A stretch of 64,000 nucleotides of DNA from Pelagomonas calceolata (Eukaryota; Sar; Pelagophyceae; Pelagomonadales; Pelagomonadaceae). Both the position numbers and the translations under genes were made by a program. Positions 9,535 to 18,362 of this stretch are shown in pieces. The notes under the pieces are model-generated. The model was not told where the DNA came from. It saw nothing but the letters and a program-made list of their open reading frames with translations, and made no database searches. Location of the stretch: the NCBI GenBank assembly GCA_918797485.1, contig CAKKNE010000006.1, positions 1,488,001 through 1,552,000 of the forward strand, read 5' to 3'. The stretch's first letter is position 1; the number at the start of each line of letters is the position of its first letter.

Positions 9535-9675
9535 TTAAGCACGCCAGCTCTAAAACCGTCCAGCGCGGCCCCATTAATAGCTTCTGGTACCATTTTGTTG
9601 GCGCAATACATTACTACACATCGTGCGCCGCTAGCCACAAGGACAGAGACGCCGCCAAAGCGCCAAACACAAAAT

Positions 9676-10584
9676 ATGAGCCTAGGCCTCCTCAGTGCCG
9701 CAAGCAGAATCTGCGACGACGTCAACCTCCTGTGGTCCATCGCCGAGGTCTACAACGAGAGCACACAAAGACCCAGAGCCCACGAGCTGCTGGCCGGCGT
9801 GCTCTACGCGCTGGACAAGGACGCCGCGCCGCCGCCAAAGAAGCGAGTCCAACCACCACCAGTACTGGCGTATGTGGATGAGGACGACGACGAGGCGTTG
9901 TTCGCGAGCGCGCCTCCCCAACAAACCTACGACACGCCCGCACCATCGACCTGGCGCCGGACGCTCGCCGATTGGGCCGCGCGAGCCTGCGACGAACTCG
10001 CCTTGTTCCCGGCGTACCAGCGCGTCGCCTGGCGCACGTCCAGAAGATGCGGTTTGGGTCAAATGGTAGGCATCGTGCCGTACGGTTTGGCACGGTGCGC
10101 GCGCATCGTCATAACGGACGAGCACTGGCTCTCGTCAGCGATCCGGGCGGCCGCGGCCCACCCCTTCGAGCGCGCCGCAATAAAGCTGCTCCAAGGGCGA
10201 GTTTTACCGGTGGAGCCATACCGGGGCTGGCGCGTCTCCATCCTTTTCGCGTGCGTCGAGCGGCGGTCCTCGGTGTTCGCGCCGTGTGTGATGGCGGCGC
10301 GCCTCGCCTGGTTGTGTTCTGAAATTGATGACGGCGCCCCGTTCCGCGGCGAGGCGCTCGTCGCCGCGGCGTGTCAAGCCCTCGCGGGGTCGCTCGTCGA
10401 GCTGCCGCGGGCCGTGGCCTGCGTCTGCGCCGCGCGGCTCGTGCGGCGGGCGTTGTTTGGCGGGTCGCCGGCGCGGCGGGGGCGCGACCGGCGGTTCCGG
10501 AGGCGCCTGCGGCGCGCGCTGGACCGGTCGCGGCCGGCGGCGCCGCGGCCTTTGTCTCAGACGCGAAGGTTCGGCGAGGGCTAG
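9676..10584 (+). CDS. Conserved-looking protein of unknown function
   Basis: 302 residues from the ATG at 9676 (MSLGLLSAASRICDDVN); the frame upstream starts at a non-ATG codon. A helical N-terminus (about 1-60) is followed by a Pro/acidic linker and a long Trp/Ala/Arg-rich helical region (TWRRTLADWAARACDELALFP, SSAIRAAAAHPFERAAIKLLQG). The C-terminal 40 residues are very Arg-rich and probably disordered or nucleic-acid binding. No signal peptide, no clear membrane segment. I recognise no family. Confidence 0.45.
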   Translation: MSLGLLSAASRICDDVNLLWSIAEVYNESTQRPRAHELLAGVLYALDKDAAPPPKKRVQPPPVLAYVDEDDDEALFASAPPQQTYDTPAPSTWRRTLADWAARACDELALFPAYQRVAWRTSRRCGLGQMVGIVPYGLARCARIVITDEHWLSSAIRAAAAHPFERAAIKLLQGRVLPVEPYRGWRVSILFACVERRSSVFAPCVMAARLAWLCSEIDDGAPFRGEALVAAACQALAGSLVELPRAVACVCAARLVRRALFGGSPARRGRDRRFRRRLRRALDRSRPAAPRPLSQTRRFGEG

Positions 10585-10625
10585 TCCTGTTGGTTGTTTA
10601 TTTTATGTATATTATCTCGAAACCT

Positions 10626-11143
10626 CTAGCCGATGGGTGTCGCCACGGGGATGTCGTGTTTCTTCGCCTTGGCCTGCTGCTTCTTCTGCTTGGCCTCGGC
10701 GTTCCAGCACGAGTACGTCCAGGCGCACCACGTGATCGTCGCCGTCGGGATCCAGTCCAGGCCGGGGACACTTTCCTCGACCATGGCGACGGCTGCTCCG
10801 GCCTTCGAGTTGAACAGCTTCTTCATGAGCGCGGCGCTCGCCGGCCCGTAGATGCAGTCGAGCGCCGGCATCGACTGATCGAGAACGCCCAGAATATCAA
10901 TGAGTACGGCCGCGATGAAGAGCAGGAGGGCCTGCGCGACGGGGCGTCTGGTAGGCCGGCGGCCGCGTGTGACACTCAGAGACGATGCCTTGTGAGCGGC
11001 CGACAGCCCAACGCGTCGACTCGCCGCGGCGCGAAACGAATCTTGATGAAATTGATTGATGGCGCAGCAATATATACCTTCTTCTCCCATCCGGACAGGT
11101 CCTCCTTGCCCGTGGTGGGCACTTTAGCCGTCGCTTTGGCCAT
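10626..11143 (-). CDS. Small spliced membrane protein, unknown function
   Basis: Two exons on the minus strand: 11143-11078 and 10931-10626, joined in phase 0 across a GT-AG intron of 146 bp (11077-10932). This gives 123 residues: MAKATAKVPTTGKEDLSGWEKK joined to ALLLFIAAVLIDILG. Without splicing neither half has both a good start and the hydrophobic segment. The protein has one strong membrane helix (about 23-38), a possible second one (PTATITWCAWTYSCW, about 88-102) and a Lys/Gln/Ala-rich tail ending KKHDIPVATPIG. No family recognised. The frame upstream of the ATG opens with TTG, so I used the ATG. Confidence 0.5.
10932..11077 (-). other. Intron (146 bp) of the small membrane protein gene
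   Basis: Begins GTATATATTG and ends GTCGCGCAG on the minus strand. The 5' part has CTGCGC and the 3' end GCGCAG, a short inverted pair as in introner elements, but no convincing 8-bp duplication is left. Confidence 0.55.
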
Positions 11144-11421
11144 GTCTTTTGCCTTTTCCAAATAGCCCTGGCTCTGTAAGACTGAAACTGTCCGGCACTG
11201 CTACTCCGTTACGCTATAGTGATGATCGTCCGCCGTGAGGCAGATTGACGATGCTGACTCGCCGGCGCGAGCGCTTAATCGACTGGTGGTTGCCCCGAAA
11301 ACCCGTACCAGCTGGCGGAGGGTTAGGGGGACCCTGCGACGTAATCCGCCTGAGCCTGACTTGATTAGTGAGTGCTCGTATTTACTTTTACGATTCTTAC
11401 TAAACGATCACAGATATACTA

Positions 11422-13032
11422 CTACGCGTGCGCGGCGGCCACGAAGTCGAGCCCTATCCGCAGCACCCACCAGCCGCCGAGGCCGCCTATAATTGCGGGC
11501 CGCGGCGCCGCGCGCCACGCCGACGGGACGAGCTCCAGGAGCGAGACGGCGATCATCGCGCCGGCGACGCCCAATAAAGCCAGCTCCAGCACCTCCGGCG
11601 ACAGGAACGGCGATAATACGGCGGCGGACAACCCGGCGGCCAGCGGCTCGACCAAGCCCGTCGCGGCGGCCACGACGAACGCCCGCTCGCGCGACCGCGT
11701 CGCCGCATACACCGACGAAGCCACCGCGACGCCCTCGGGGACGTTGTGCATGCCAATCGCGAAGGCCATCAATGCTGCTCTTCCGGTATCCTCGTGGGCC
11801 GCCGCGACGCCCACAGCTAACCCTTCAGGGGCATTATGCGCCGCCAAAGCCAGCGTGACGAGCCACGCGGTTCTAGCTGCTGTCGCGTCCTTGAGCTCCT
11901 CGTCTGATCTACTTCTACGCAGCGGCGCCTCATCTAGCAGTAGCGTGGCATCATCACACGAAGCTAACAACGACTTGAGGGCGTGGACGCAGAGAGCACC
12001 CCCGAGAAACGCCCCGACGGCTTTATATGATCCGCCCGCCTTCGCTCCTCGCTCATAATAGTGCGGCAGGGCAATATCCAATACGGCCAACGCCAACATG
12101 ACGCCCGCCGCGAACCCCAACGCCGCGCCGTCAAAGCGCCGCGCTTTCCGCGGCGCGCACGCGACGACGAGGCCACCGACCGCCGTAGCCCCGCCCGCCA
12201 CGACGGACCAGGCCAAGGCAGCTAAGACCCGTCCGGCGTGGTCCGGCTCGTGCGCCGCCCAGTCCAGCGTCATGCGAAACCCCTCGAATAAACCGCACGC
12301 TAGAGTCGTATATGACGCGACGTCGTCGGATGAAGCCGTCTCGAGGGCTTCCGGGATCATCTCGCCTATCACCACGGATATCATGCAGCCCGCGGCGAAG
12401 CCCAGGCAGAGAGGGTGGAGCGGCGCATAGAGGTTGCAGAAGAGGAATGCGGGTGCCGCCGCGAGGAGCTGCGGCGCTGAGGTCAACACGGCCCACCACG
12501 TCGCGCGGCCCGGCCCGACGCCTCTTGCAACCAAAGCAAGGGCAACGCCGAAGCCCTCGGGGATATTGTGCGCGCCGATGGCCGTGGCCACGAGAGCGCC
12601 CCTCCGGACCCCGGACGCCTCTCCAGCAGAACGTGCGTAGGCCACGCCGACGCCGGCGCCTTCACTGATCGAATGCAAAGCCATCGTCGCGAGAAACACG
12701 TGCAGGCCCCGCTTCTTCTCGCCGAGCAGATCGTGGCCTTCCTCCATAAACGAGCGCGACCACCGCACGAACAGCGCTCCTAGTAATAACCCGCAGACGC
12801 AGCCTCGCGGGCCATTATGCGCCTCGTAGACCATCGTATACGACGCCGACAGCATGACGCCGGCGGACAGGGCGTTCGCGAGGCCCGCCGCTCGCTTACT
12901 GAGTCCCTTGGGCACGAAGAAAAAGGGCAAACCGCCCAAGCCGCCAGCGAGGACCATGAGTAAAGATGCGCCGAGGACCGTGTAGACCGATGCGGGAGCG
13001 TCTCCCTCGACGTGGTGGGGGAAGGCGCCCAT
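11422..13032 (-). CDS. Tandem-duplicated ZIP family metal transporter
   Basis: 536 residues from the ATG at 13032 (MGAFPHHVEGDAP). ZIP proteins move Zn, Fe or Mn into the cytosol and normally have 8 membrane helices. Here two ZIP units lie in one chain. The first (about 15-265) has the metal-site helices TMALHSISEGAGVGVAYA and IGAHNIPEGFGVALAL. The second (about 270-535) has LALAAHNAPEGLAVGVAAA, IGMHNVPEGVAVASS and LVEPLAAGL. The first unit has HSISEG in place of the usual HNxPEG on its TM4-like helix, keeping the His and Glu. The linker is acidic/basic (LRRSRSDEELKDA). Most ZIPs dimerise, so this resembles a covalent dimer. Substrate cannot be deduced. Confidence 0.8.
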   Translation of the reverse strand: MGAFPHHVEGDAPASVYTVLGASLLMVLAGGLGGLPFFFVPKGLSKRAAGLANALSAGVMLSASYTMVYEAHNGPRGCVCGLLLGALFVRWSRSFMEEGHDLLGEKKRGLHVFLATMALHSISEGAGVGVAYARSAGEASGVRRGALVATAIGAHNIPEGFGVALALVARGVGPGRATWWAVLTSAPQLLAAAPAFLFCNLYAPLHPLCLGFAAGCMISVVIGEMIPEALETASSDDVASYTTLACGLFEGFRMTLDWAAHEPDHAGRVLAALAWSVVAGGATAVGGLVVACAPRKARRFDGAALGFAAGVMLALAVLDIALPHYYERGAKAGGSYKAVGAFLGGALCVHALKSLLASCDDATLLLDEAPLRRSRSDEELKDATAARTAWLVTLALAAHNAPEGLAVGVAAAHEDTGRAALMAFAIGMHNVPEGVAVASSVYAATRSRERAFVVAAATGLVEPLAAGLSAAVLSPFLSPEVLELALLGVAGAMIAVSLLELVPSAWRAAPRPAIIGGLGGWWVLRIGLDFVAAAHA

Positions 13033-13195
13033 GCCTATCCTGTTTAGCACTCCTCAGCACCGGTGTGTTATGCGCAGCGATTGCGGCAGCAGCCTGAACG
13101 ACTGTACACAGCGCACGGATGAGACTCCGTCAAGCGTGTGTACCGATATTATCGGTGCCCTGCCGCATACAATTTTGCCGAGATCACAATCGTGA

Positions 13196-13221
13196 GCTAG
13201 CGGCCTGTAAGACACTAGCAA
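13196..13221 (+). promoter_or_regulatory. Recurrent CTAG palindrome, copy 4
   Basis: GCTAGCGGCCT then GTAAGACACTAGCAA; half-sites 18 bp apart. 164 bp upstream of the ZIP transporter ATG, which lies on the minus strand; the gene on the other side ends here, so the site must serve the ZIP gene if it is a promoter element. Confidence 0.8.
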
Positions 13222-13281
13222 AACGAGATTTCACGATGCGACAGCCTGACGCCATCGACGCGGGAATATAGACATCAAACT

Positions 13282-14028
13282 TTAAGACCCAGCCTCGCCG
13301 GGCGTCTCGCAAACCACCTCCACGCCGTCGGCGTCAGGACCAAGCACCGCATTCACAAGGGCCTGGCGCTTCTCCGGCGCGAGGCCCTCGAAGCAGGCCG
13401 CAACGACGCGCACGCCGGAACCGCTCGCCTCGACGGCCGTGGGCTGGAGCGCCGCTAATTTCGCCGATAGCGCGTCCACGTCGATGGCGCCGCCGACGGT
13501 CCCGCCGGACAGGGCAGCGACCTTCGCCTTCACGACCCCCAACATGTTCACGAAGCCGTTGTTCCGTCCGGGCGTTAATGATGCTGCCACACCACACTCC
13601 TTGATGAACGACGCGTCGACGCTCAGAATTTCCTCCGGCAAAGCGCCGCTCAAGCCCTTCACGAGCAACACTACTAAACCTTTGGTCAGCTGCGCGTCCG
13701 AGTCGCCTTGTAGTAGTACAGTACCGTCCTCGTCTAGGGACGCGACCACGTAGACCGTCGACAGGCACCCAGGGACCTTGTTGGATTCAATTTGATCCGA
13801 AGCAGGTAAGGAGGGCGCCTCCTGGGCCCAGTGCAACAGCTGCTTATACCTGTACTTGTCGTCGGGCAGGCCCGCCATGGCGGTGACCAACGTGTCGAGC
13901 TTCGCCGGGCGGGCCGCGGTGGCCGTGGCCCGCATTCTTATCCGGTGCCGCCGGCTCGTGTGTTTTGTTGGTGTGTAGTGCAGGGCCTGGCACGTTATGA
14001 AGAGCGCGGCGACGCGTTTCCAGGCCAT
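13282..14028 (-). CDS. SUFE1: SufE-BolA fusion (SUFE1-like), plastid Fe-S assembly
   Basis: 248 residues. N-terminal signal plus basic stretch (MAWKRVAALFITCQA then TPTKHTSRRHRIRMR) suggests a complex-plastid presequence. Residues about 42-165 are a SufE domain with the conserved NKVPGCLSTVYV, Cys88 being the residue that accepts persulfide sulfur from the desulfurase SufS/NFS2. Residues about 185-245 look like a diverged BolA domain (GVRVVAACFEGLAPEKRQALVNAVL). The same SufE-BolA order is found in plant SUFE1, which activates plastid cysteine desulfurase for Fe-S cluster assembly. The BolA part lacks an obvious conserved His, so its cluster-binding role is uncertain. Divergent from the DUF2854 gene. 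Confidence 0.8.
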   Translation of the reverse strand: MAWKRVAALFITCQALHYTPTKHTSRRHRIRMRATATAARPAKLDTLVTAMAGLPDDKYRYKQLLHWAQEAPSLPASDQIESNKVPGCLSTVYVVASLDEDGTVLLQGDSDAQLTKGLVVLLVKGLSGALPEEILSVDASFIKECGVAASLTPGRNNGFVNMLGVVKAKVAALSGGTVGGAIDVDALSAKLAALQPTAVEASGSGVRVVAACFEGLAPEKRQALVNAVLGPDADGVEVVCETPGEAGS

Positions 14029-14384
14029 GATGTCAGATGCTGTAGGGAGAGCTTTTGTTGTGTGCTGGTTGTTAGCGCTGCTCGCTTAGGATACGGCTGC
14101 AGCGTGCGGACGCGGCGACGCTGACGCAGTCGTGTGGGTCAAATGTTATCTCTATGAGCCGAGCAGCGTGGTTTGCAGCCGCAGGCTCCACAGCCTGCAG
14201 CGGGTTTTACTCGAATCGATTTACCCGCAAAGCAAGAATAAACGGACCGAGGGCTCTTTAAAGTGGCGAAGACCGCTCCGGCCCCCTGGTTCGGAGGGGG
14301 GGTCAAGCGCACACTCAGAGGCTGGCTTGTCATCAGCTGGCATTGGTCCGGCGCGAACTCACGTTTCGTGACGATTCAGCAACC
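14029..14384. other. Divergent promoter region with a short hairpin
   Basis: 356 bases between the SUFE1 and DUF2854-like starts. Holds a perfect 7-bp stem with 4-base loop, GCAGGCT-CCAC-AGCCTGC (14181-14198). No copy of the CTAG palindrome and no RNA gene seen. Confidence 0.45.
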
Positions 14385-15248
14385 ATGGCGCGACGATTAG
14401 TTGTCCTCAGTGCTCTCACGGCCACGTCGGCGCTCGTCGCGCCGCGGAGCCTGAGCCCCGCCACGCCCCGCAGCACCACTCCCACCAATGCGCCGCGGGA
14501 GCTCGTCGTTTTGAATAATGACGGCGGCGGCAAGATCATGGGCGGCGGTTTTAATGCGGCGGGCGAGCCGCCCATCAAGATCCGGGGCTTCTCCCTGGCC
14601 ACGGCGGCGCTCGCCGCCGGCGCGCTCATCACTTTATCTAGTTTCGCCGCCTTCTTCACGTCGGGCGGCGGCGGCGGCACGGCGTCCGTGTCGTCGCTGG
14701 GCTTCATCTACGGCATCCCCACGCTGCTGGTGGGCGCTGCTTTAGCGTACGCCGAGCTGGAGCCGGTCCCCGTCACTTACGACGGTTCCGAATCTAAATT
14801 AGAAGCTCTATTCGAGCGCAAGGCGAACGAGGCCATGCGCAAGGTGAGGGAAGATGTCACTAGACATCGTTACGGCGACGACGCCCACTTGGACACCACC
14901 ACGAAAGCTTTAGGGTTGGTCGAGCCCGGGCGACCCTACCCGATCTTGCTCGAGGTCAAGTTGGGCGAGACGAGCAAGGGCGAGCTCTCGTACTCCATGA
15001 TCTTCAACGCGCCGGAGGCCCCTTTTTCGTTGTGGGCCGACGAGAAACGCGTGCGCAAGTACGAGACCTTCTTCGGGCCGGACATCGACGCCGAGGTTGT
15101 GAAAGTAGACGCCGAGAAGCGCGTCGTCGCCATCGTGCTGGCGACGAACAGCGGGACGCCGGGTGCCTCGGGTCTGAAGGACGAGGAGGTCGCAGTCGAG
15201 TTCACGGGCGCGGTGCCCGACGTGCTCCCGGCGCGGAACCGCTCCTAG
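14385..15248 (+). CDS. DUF2854-type plastid membrane protein
   Basis: 287 residues from the ATG at 14385, giving signal peptide MARRLVVLSALTATSALVAP followed by a Ser/Thr/Pro/Arg transit region. Two membrane segments follow (about 66-88, FSLATAALAAGALITLSSFAAFF; about 103-120, LGFIYGIPTLLVGAALAYAEL). YGIPTLLVGAALAYAELEPVP matches the core of DUF2854, a family shared by cyanobacteria and plastid-bearing eukaryotes. The C-terminal about 150 residues form a soluble domain. Function is not established to my knowledge; a thylakoid or envelope location is inferred from presequence and phylogenetic range. Confidence 0.65.
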   Translation: MARRLVVLSALTATSALVAPRSLSPATPRSTTPTNAPRELVVLNNDGGGKIMGGGFNAAGEPPIKIRGFSLATAALAAGALITLSSFAAFFTSGGGGGTASVSSLGFIYGIPTLLVGAALAYAELEPVPVTYDGSESKLEALFERKANEAMRKVREDVTRHRYGDDAHLDTTTKALGLVEPGRPYPILLEVKLGETSKGELSYSMIFNAPEAPFSLWADEKRVRKYETFFGPDIDAEVVKVDAEKRVVAIVLATNSGTPGASGLKDEEVAVEFTGAVPDVLPARNRS

Positions 15249-15342
15249 GCTTGTTGACCATGGGGGTGGCGCTAAGAGGTGTTGAATAACGAGTTTCTTT
15301 TACATTGCTACGGTGCTAGGGCTCGTGGGCGGAGCGGCTCGC

Positions 15343-15368
15343 TTGCTAGTGTCTTACGGGACGCTAGC
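15343..15368 (-). promoter_or_regulatory. Recurrent CTAG palindrome, copy 5
   Basis: TTGCTAGTGTCTTAC then GGGACGCTAGC on the plus strand; half-sites 18 bp apart. 140 bp before the BTB gene ATG; the only adjacent start is that of the BTB gene, as the upstream gene ends at 15248. Confidence 0.8.
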
Positions 15369-15507
15369 TCGATTTTCGAGCTTGGTTTTTTGCCGCGACC
15401 CACACGCATCGATTGATGTAAGGGCGGCGCTGGGTTCTTTACCATTCATTTTGAACGCTGCGACCCACGGCAGCGCGTGCTATTACGATTGTGAGCATTG
15501 GGGCAGC

Positions 15508-17055
15508 ATGCCTCCCAAGGAGAAGAGGGCACGCACCGAGCCGCCGCCGGAGCACACAACAGTCGCGCGCACCGGGCGGGTGCCCCTGGTCGCAACATTC
15601 CACATCGGTTCCCGTCATGGTGACGTCCGGCGCTGCAAAACGAAGGCCGAGCTTGTCAGCGCCATCGAGGATTATCAAGTAACGCGTCCATTGACGGACG
15701 AGCTGGTCCGCAACCCGGTCGCGGACTGGAAGGTCGTTTACCGGGACGCGCTGGACGACGCGACGTCATCACTAATCGCGGCCGACCCCACGGCAGAGGC
15801 ACTCATGGGTCCCGGCCCGGGCGGCGCGTGGGCGTTCTTCCTCGACCGGCCGAACCCGGACGACTACGCGCCGGACGACGGAGATTTCTGGGTGCTCGAA
15901 CTGAAGTTCGAGCGCGACGTCGTCATTACCGCGGTGAGCCTCGAGGGCTTCACGTTCGGGCACACGCGCCTCGAGCTGAAGGCGGTCGCAAACCAAGGCG
16001 AGACGCCGGGCTTTGACCGCTTGATCGACGAGTCGCGTTGTTTTTACGGACCCGACACCGTCGCTGAATTCGACCTGCCCTGTCGAAGCGCCGATGACAT
16101 GCCTGGCGCGGAGGTCCTCGACCAGCGCGACCCGGCGCAACGGGCAGCGTTCTGCCGGAGCGTCGCCCGCGGCCAGATGATCAAAGCGCTTTCGGCTAAT
16201 GACTCAGAGCCCTCGGTCGCCGGCCGCCACTTTCGCCTCAGAGAGCGCCGCGACATGGACCAGGACCGCGCCCTAGAAGCCAGGGTCCGGGGCGGTTTTC
16301 CGGAAAACCTGTCCCGCGTCCTCGTCCGGAGCCGGGTCAGCGTCGCGTACGAGGAGGTGTTTCCGGGCGCCCCGGGCGCGGCCTCGTTCCTGCGCGACCT
16401 CCACGCGCTCCAGGCCGACGAGGCGTTCCACGACTGCGTGCTGCGCGGTGCTACATCTGAAGGCTCCGTTGACGTGAGTTCCTGTCGCTTCCTGCTTGCG
16501 GCGCGCTCGGAGTATTTTCGCGCGCTGTTCTTCGGACCGATGGCCACGACGGAGCGCGTCGTGGACGTCGGGGAGATCCCGTCCGCGGAGGCACTGCGCG
16601 GCATCGTGAAGTTCCTGTCGACCGGCCAACCGGACCGCTGCGATAGTTTCGTGGCGGCCGTCGAGCTCTTCGCGTTGGCGCACCGCTTTTCCCTTTTCGA
16701 CCTCGCGGAGTCGATCCTCTACTGCCTGCAAGACATCGACGAAATGAACATGTGGGGCATCCAGAACTTGCTTCCCCGCGCGAGTCAGCATGAGGCCAAC
16801 GACCCAAAGTTCTCGGGCAGCGCCATCGTTGCAGCGCTGACTCGGGCGGGCGAGCTCCACGTCGAGGATTGCGCGACGCCGCTCTTCAGCGTCCTCGCGA
16901 CGACGGATCGGCGCGCGGTCGCGCACACGGACGAGTTCAAGGCGTTCGGGTTGCGATTTCCCGAGCTCGCCACGGCGTATTCCCGGATGCTCACGCAGTA
17001 CATCACGAACAAGGAGAAGCAGGAAGACCTTCGGCGCCGGCGGGGATGGGGATAA
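15508..17055 (+). CDS. BTB/POZ domain protein
   Basis: 515 residues from the ATG at 15508 (MPPKEKRARTEPPPEH), chosen over upstream open frame because the frame before it shows no protein-like features. An N-terminal domain of about 200 residues is unassigned; it contains a beta-rich stretch (FWVLELKFERDVVITAVSLEGFTF) that could be a discoidin/PITH-like sandwich. A BTB/POZ domain covers about 335-445: FHDCVLRG, VSSCRFLLAARSEYFRALFFG, RVVDVGEIPSAEALRGIVKFL, VAAVELFALAHRFSLFDLAESI. BTB proteins commonly act as CUL3 substrate adaptors; that role is inferred. The C-terminus is basic. Confidence 0.75.
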   Translation: MPPKEKRARTEPPPEHTTVARTGRVPLVATFHIGSRHGDVRRCKTKAELVSAIEDYQVTRPLTDELVRNPVADWKVVYRDALDDATSSLIAADPTAEALMGPGPGGAWAFFLDRPNPDDYAPDDGDFWVLELKFERDVVITAVSLEGFTFGHTRLELKAVANQGETPGFDRLIDESRCFYGPDTVAEFDLPCRSADDMPGAEVLDQRDPAQRAAFCRSVARGQMIKALSANDSEPSVAGRHFRLRERRDMDQDRALEARVRGGFPENLSRVLVRSRVSVAYEEVFPGAPGAASFLRDLHALQADEAFHDCVLRGATSEGSVDVSSCRFLLAARSEYFRALFFGPMATTERVVDVGEIPSAEALRGIVKFLSTGQPDRCDSFVAAVELFALAHRFSLFDLAESILYCLQDIDEMNMWGIQNLLPRASQHEANDPKFSGSAIVAALTRAGELHVEDCATPLFSVLATTDRRAVAHTDEFKAFGLRFPELATAYSRMLTQYITNKEKQEDLRRRRGWG

Positions 17056-17078
17056 AATAATACTAGTCACATCATAAC

Positions 17079-17948
17079 TCATGCTACGCCGAGGTCCTCG
17101 TACGTCCGCACGACCGCCGCCGCCGCGTCTGCTAACAGTGGCGCATGGAAGCCGCGGAGACCGTCGGCGAGCGGGTCCTCGGCGGCGCGCAGGCCTCTTA
17201 TTAAGTTCGCCGCGGCGCGCTCGCCGGAGATGGCCGGCGGCAGATGAGCGTCGGCGTATTTCACGCACCGTGCCGTCAAAAGGTGCGGCAGATCGACGTC
17301 TTGTCCCCCGGCGCGCAGGGCGTCCAAGGACTCCGAGAAGGCGTGGCGCTTGCTGCGATTGAGGCCGTCGTCGAGCAGGTGCAGGTTCTCGAGCGAATTT
17401 TGCACGGAGGCGACCGAGTCGCAGAGCTTCCGCAGGGCGCCGTGCCGGGAGACCTTTCCATCGATGAAGGCCTCCTCGCGGTAGAAGCGATGCCAGCTTT
17501 CGCACTGCGTCAGACTATGGCCCATGGCCTGACATTCGAAGGCGTGGTCGACGTCGGTGCGTGGCCGCCGTGACCTCAAATAGTAGCAGTGCTCGCCGTC
17601 ACGATCGACGATGTCGCTCCGCAGCCGCCTCACGTTCCTGTCCCTAACTGCGTCGCCGAGGCTCCTCCGGAGCTGGTAGAGCTCGACGGGGAGGCCTCTA
17701 ATATTGGTCACGACGCGGCGCGGCGGCGGCGGCGGCGGCGGCGGTCGTGGCTTGCGTTGCGGCAGGCAAACGAAGCGCCGCAGACTCCGGCGGCGCGGCT
17801 TCAGCCGCGGCGGCGGCGGCGGCATCAGCGGCGGGTTGGGATGCTTGGCCGCACCGCCTTTTAAGTTTGCGGCGACGTAGCGCCGCGCTCGGACGCACGA
17901 ACATTGGCGCACCGTGCGATTCGGCGCGCCGCAGTAGCCGCATGGCAT
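17079..17948 (-). CDS. HNH-like zinc protein, unknown function
   Basis: 289 residues beginning with a small Cys cluster (MPCGYCGAPNRTVRQCSC). A Pro/Arg-rich spacer (about 35-78, with a run of prolines) precedes the main domain. Within it, GEHCYYLRSRRPRTDVDHAFECQ (about 120-142) resembles a His-Asn-His/beta-beta-alpha-metal turn, DVDHxxE being the usual core, but the second zinc Cys pair is not evident. The rest is helical. It could be an HNH-type nuclease or a non-catalytic relative; the resemblance is motif-level only. Convergent with the BTB gene, 23 bp between stops. Confidence 0.4.
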   Translation of the reverse strand: MPCGYCGAPNRTVRQCSCVRARRYVAANLKGGAAKHPNPPLMPPPPPRLKPRRRSLRRFVCLPQRKPRPPPPPPPPRRVVTNIRGLPVELYQLRRSLGDAVRDRNVRRLRSDIVDRDGEHCYYLRSRRPRTDVDHAFECQAMGHSLTQCESWHRFYREEAFIDGKVSRHGALRKLCDSVASVQNSLENLHLLDDGLNRSKRHAFSESLDALRAGGQDVDLPHLLTARCVKYADAHLPPAISGERAAANLIRGLRAAEDPLADGLRGFHAPLLADAAAAVVRTYEDLGVA

Positions 17949-18362
17949 TGTCGCCTCCTCTACTGTTCTTCTCCGCGTCGTGCGCGCGTACGCGGAGTCC
18001 TCGGCGGTCGCGTGTCAGTGCGTTTCGCACCACGTCCGAAAAAACTGTTGCACACTGCAGCACGCTCTCCGGCTGTTTTGAGCAGTATTGTCCTCCGGAC
18101 CGCCGGGATCGCTGTCAGACCGTAGCCGCGGATCAGGAGGACTGCCCGCGCGTCGCTGATAACAGCTATGCGCAGCACGCTGCGTAGCAGACGCTTTGTT
18201 CGGCCGAGCGCTTGCTAGCGGCGGTAAGTCACTAGCAAAAAGCGCTGTGGAAAGCGGAAATCACTCCCGCTGCGGCCTAAATCTCTGGTATCCAGTACCG
18301 TGGGCAGCCGCGACACACGCAACGCGCCGCCGCCGCGCCGGACAACAGATTAAGGCAGCCCA
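17949..18362. other. Divergent promoter region with a palindrome copy
   Basis: 414 bases between divergent starts at 17948 and 18363. One recurrent palindrome copy (18214-18238) and nothing else recognised. Confidence 0.5.
18214..18238 (+). promoter_or_regulatory. Recurrent CTAG palindrome, copy 6
   Basis: GCTAGCGGCG then GTAAGTCACTAGCAA; one change in the core (GTAAGTCAC). Half-sites 17 bp apart, 125 bp before the ATG at 18363. Confidence 0.75.

Noticed and set aside
16273-17505. 410-codon minus-strand open frame across the BTB gene
   Set aside because: Arg-rich shadow covering the BTB domain and the end of the next gene.
18245-18262. GTGGAAAGCGGAAATCAC resembling an introner end
   Set aside because: Lies in a promoter region without the matching inverted end or an 8-bp duplication.
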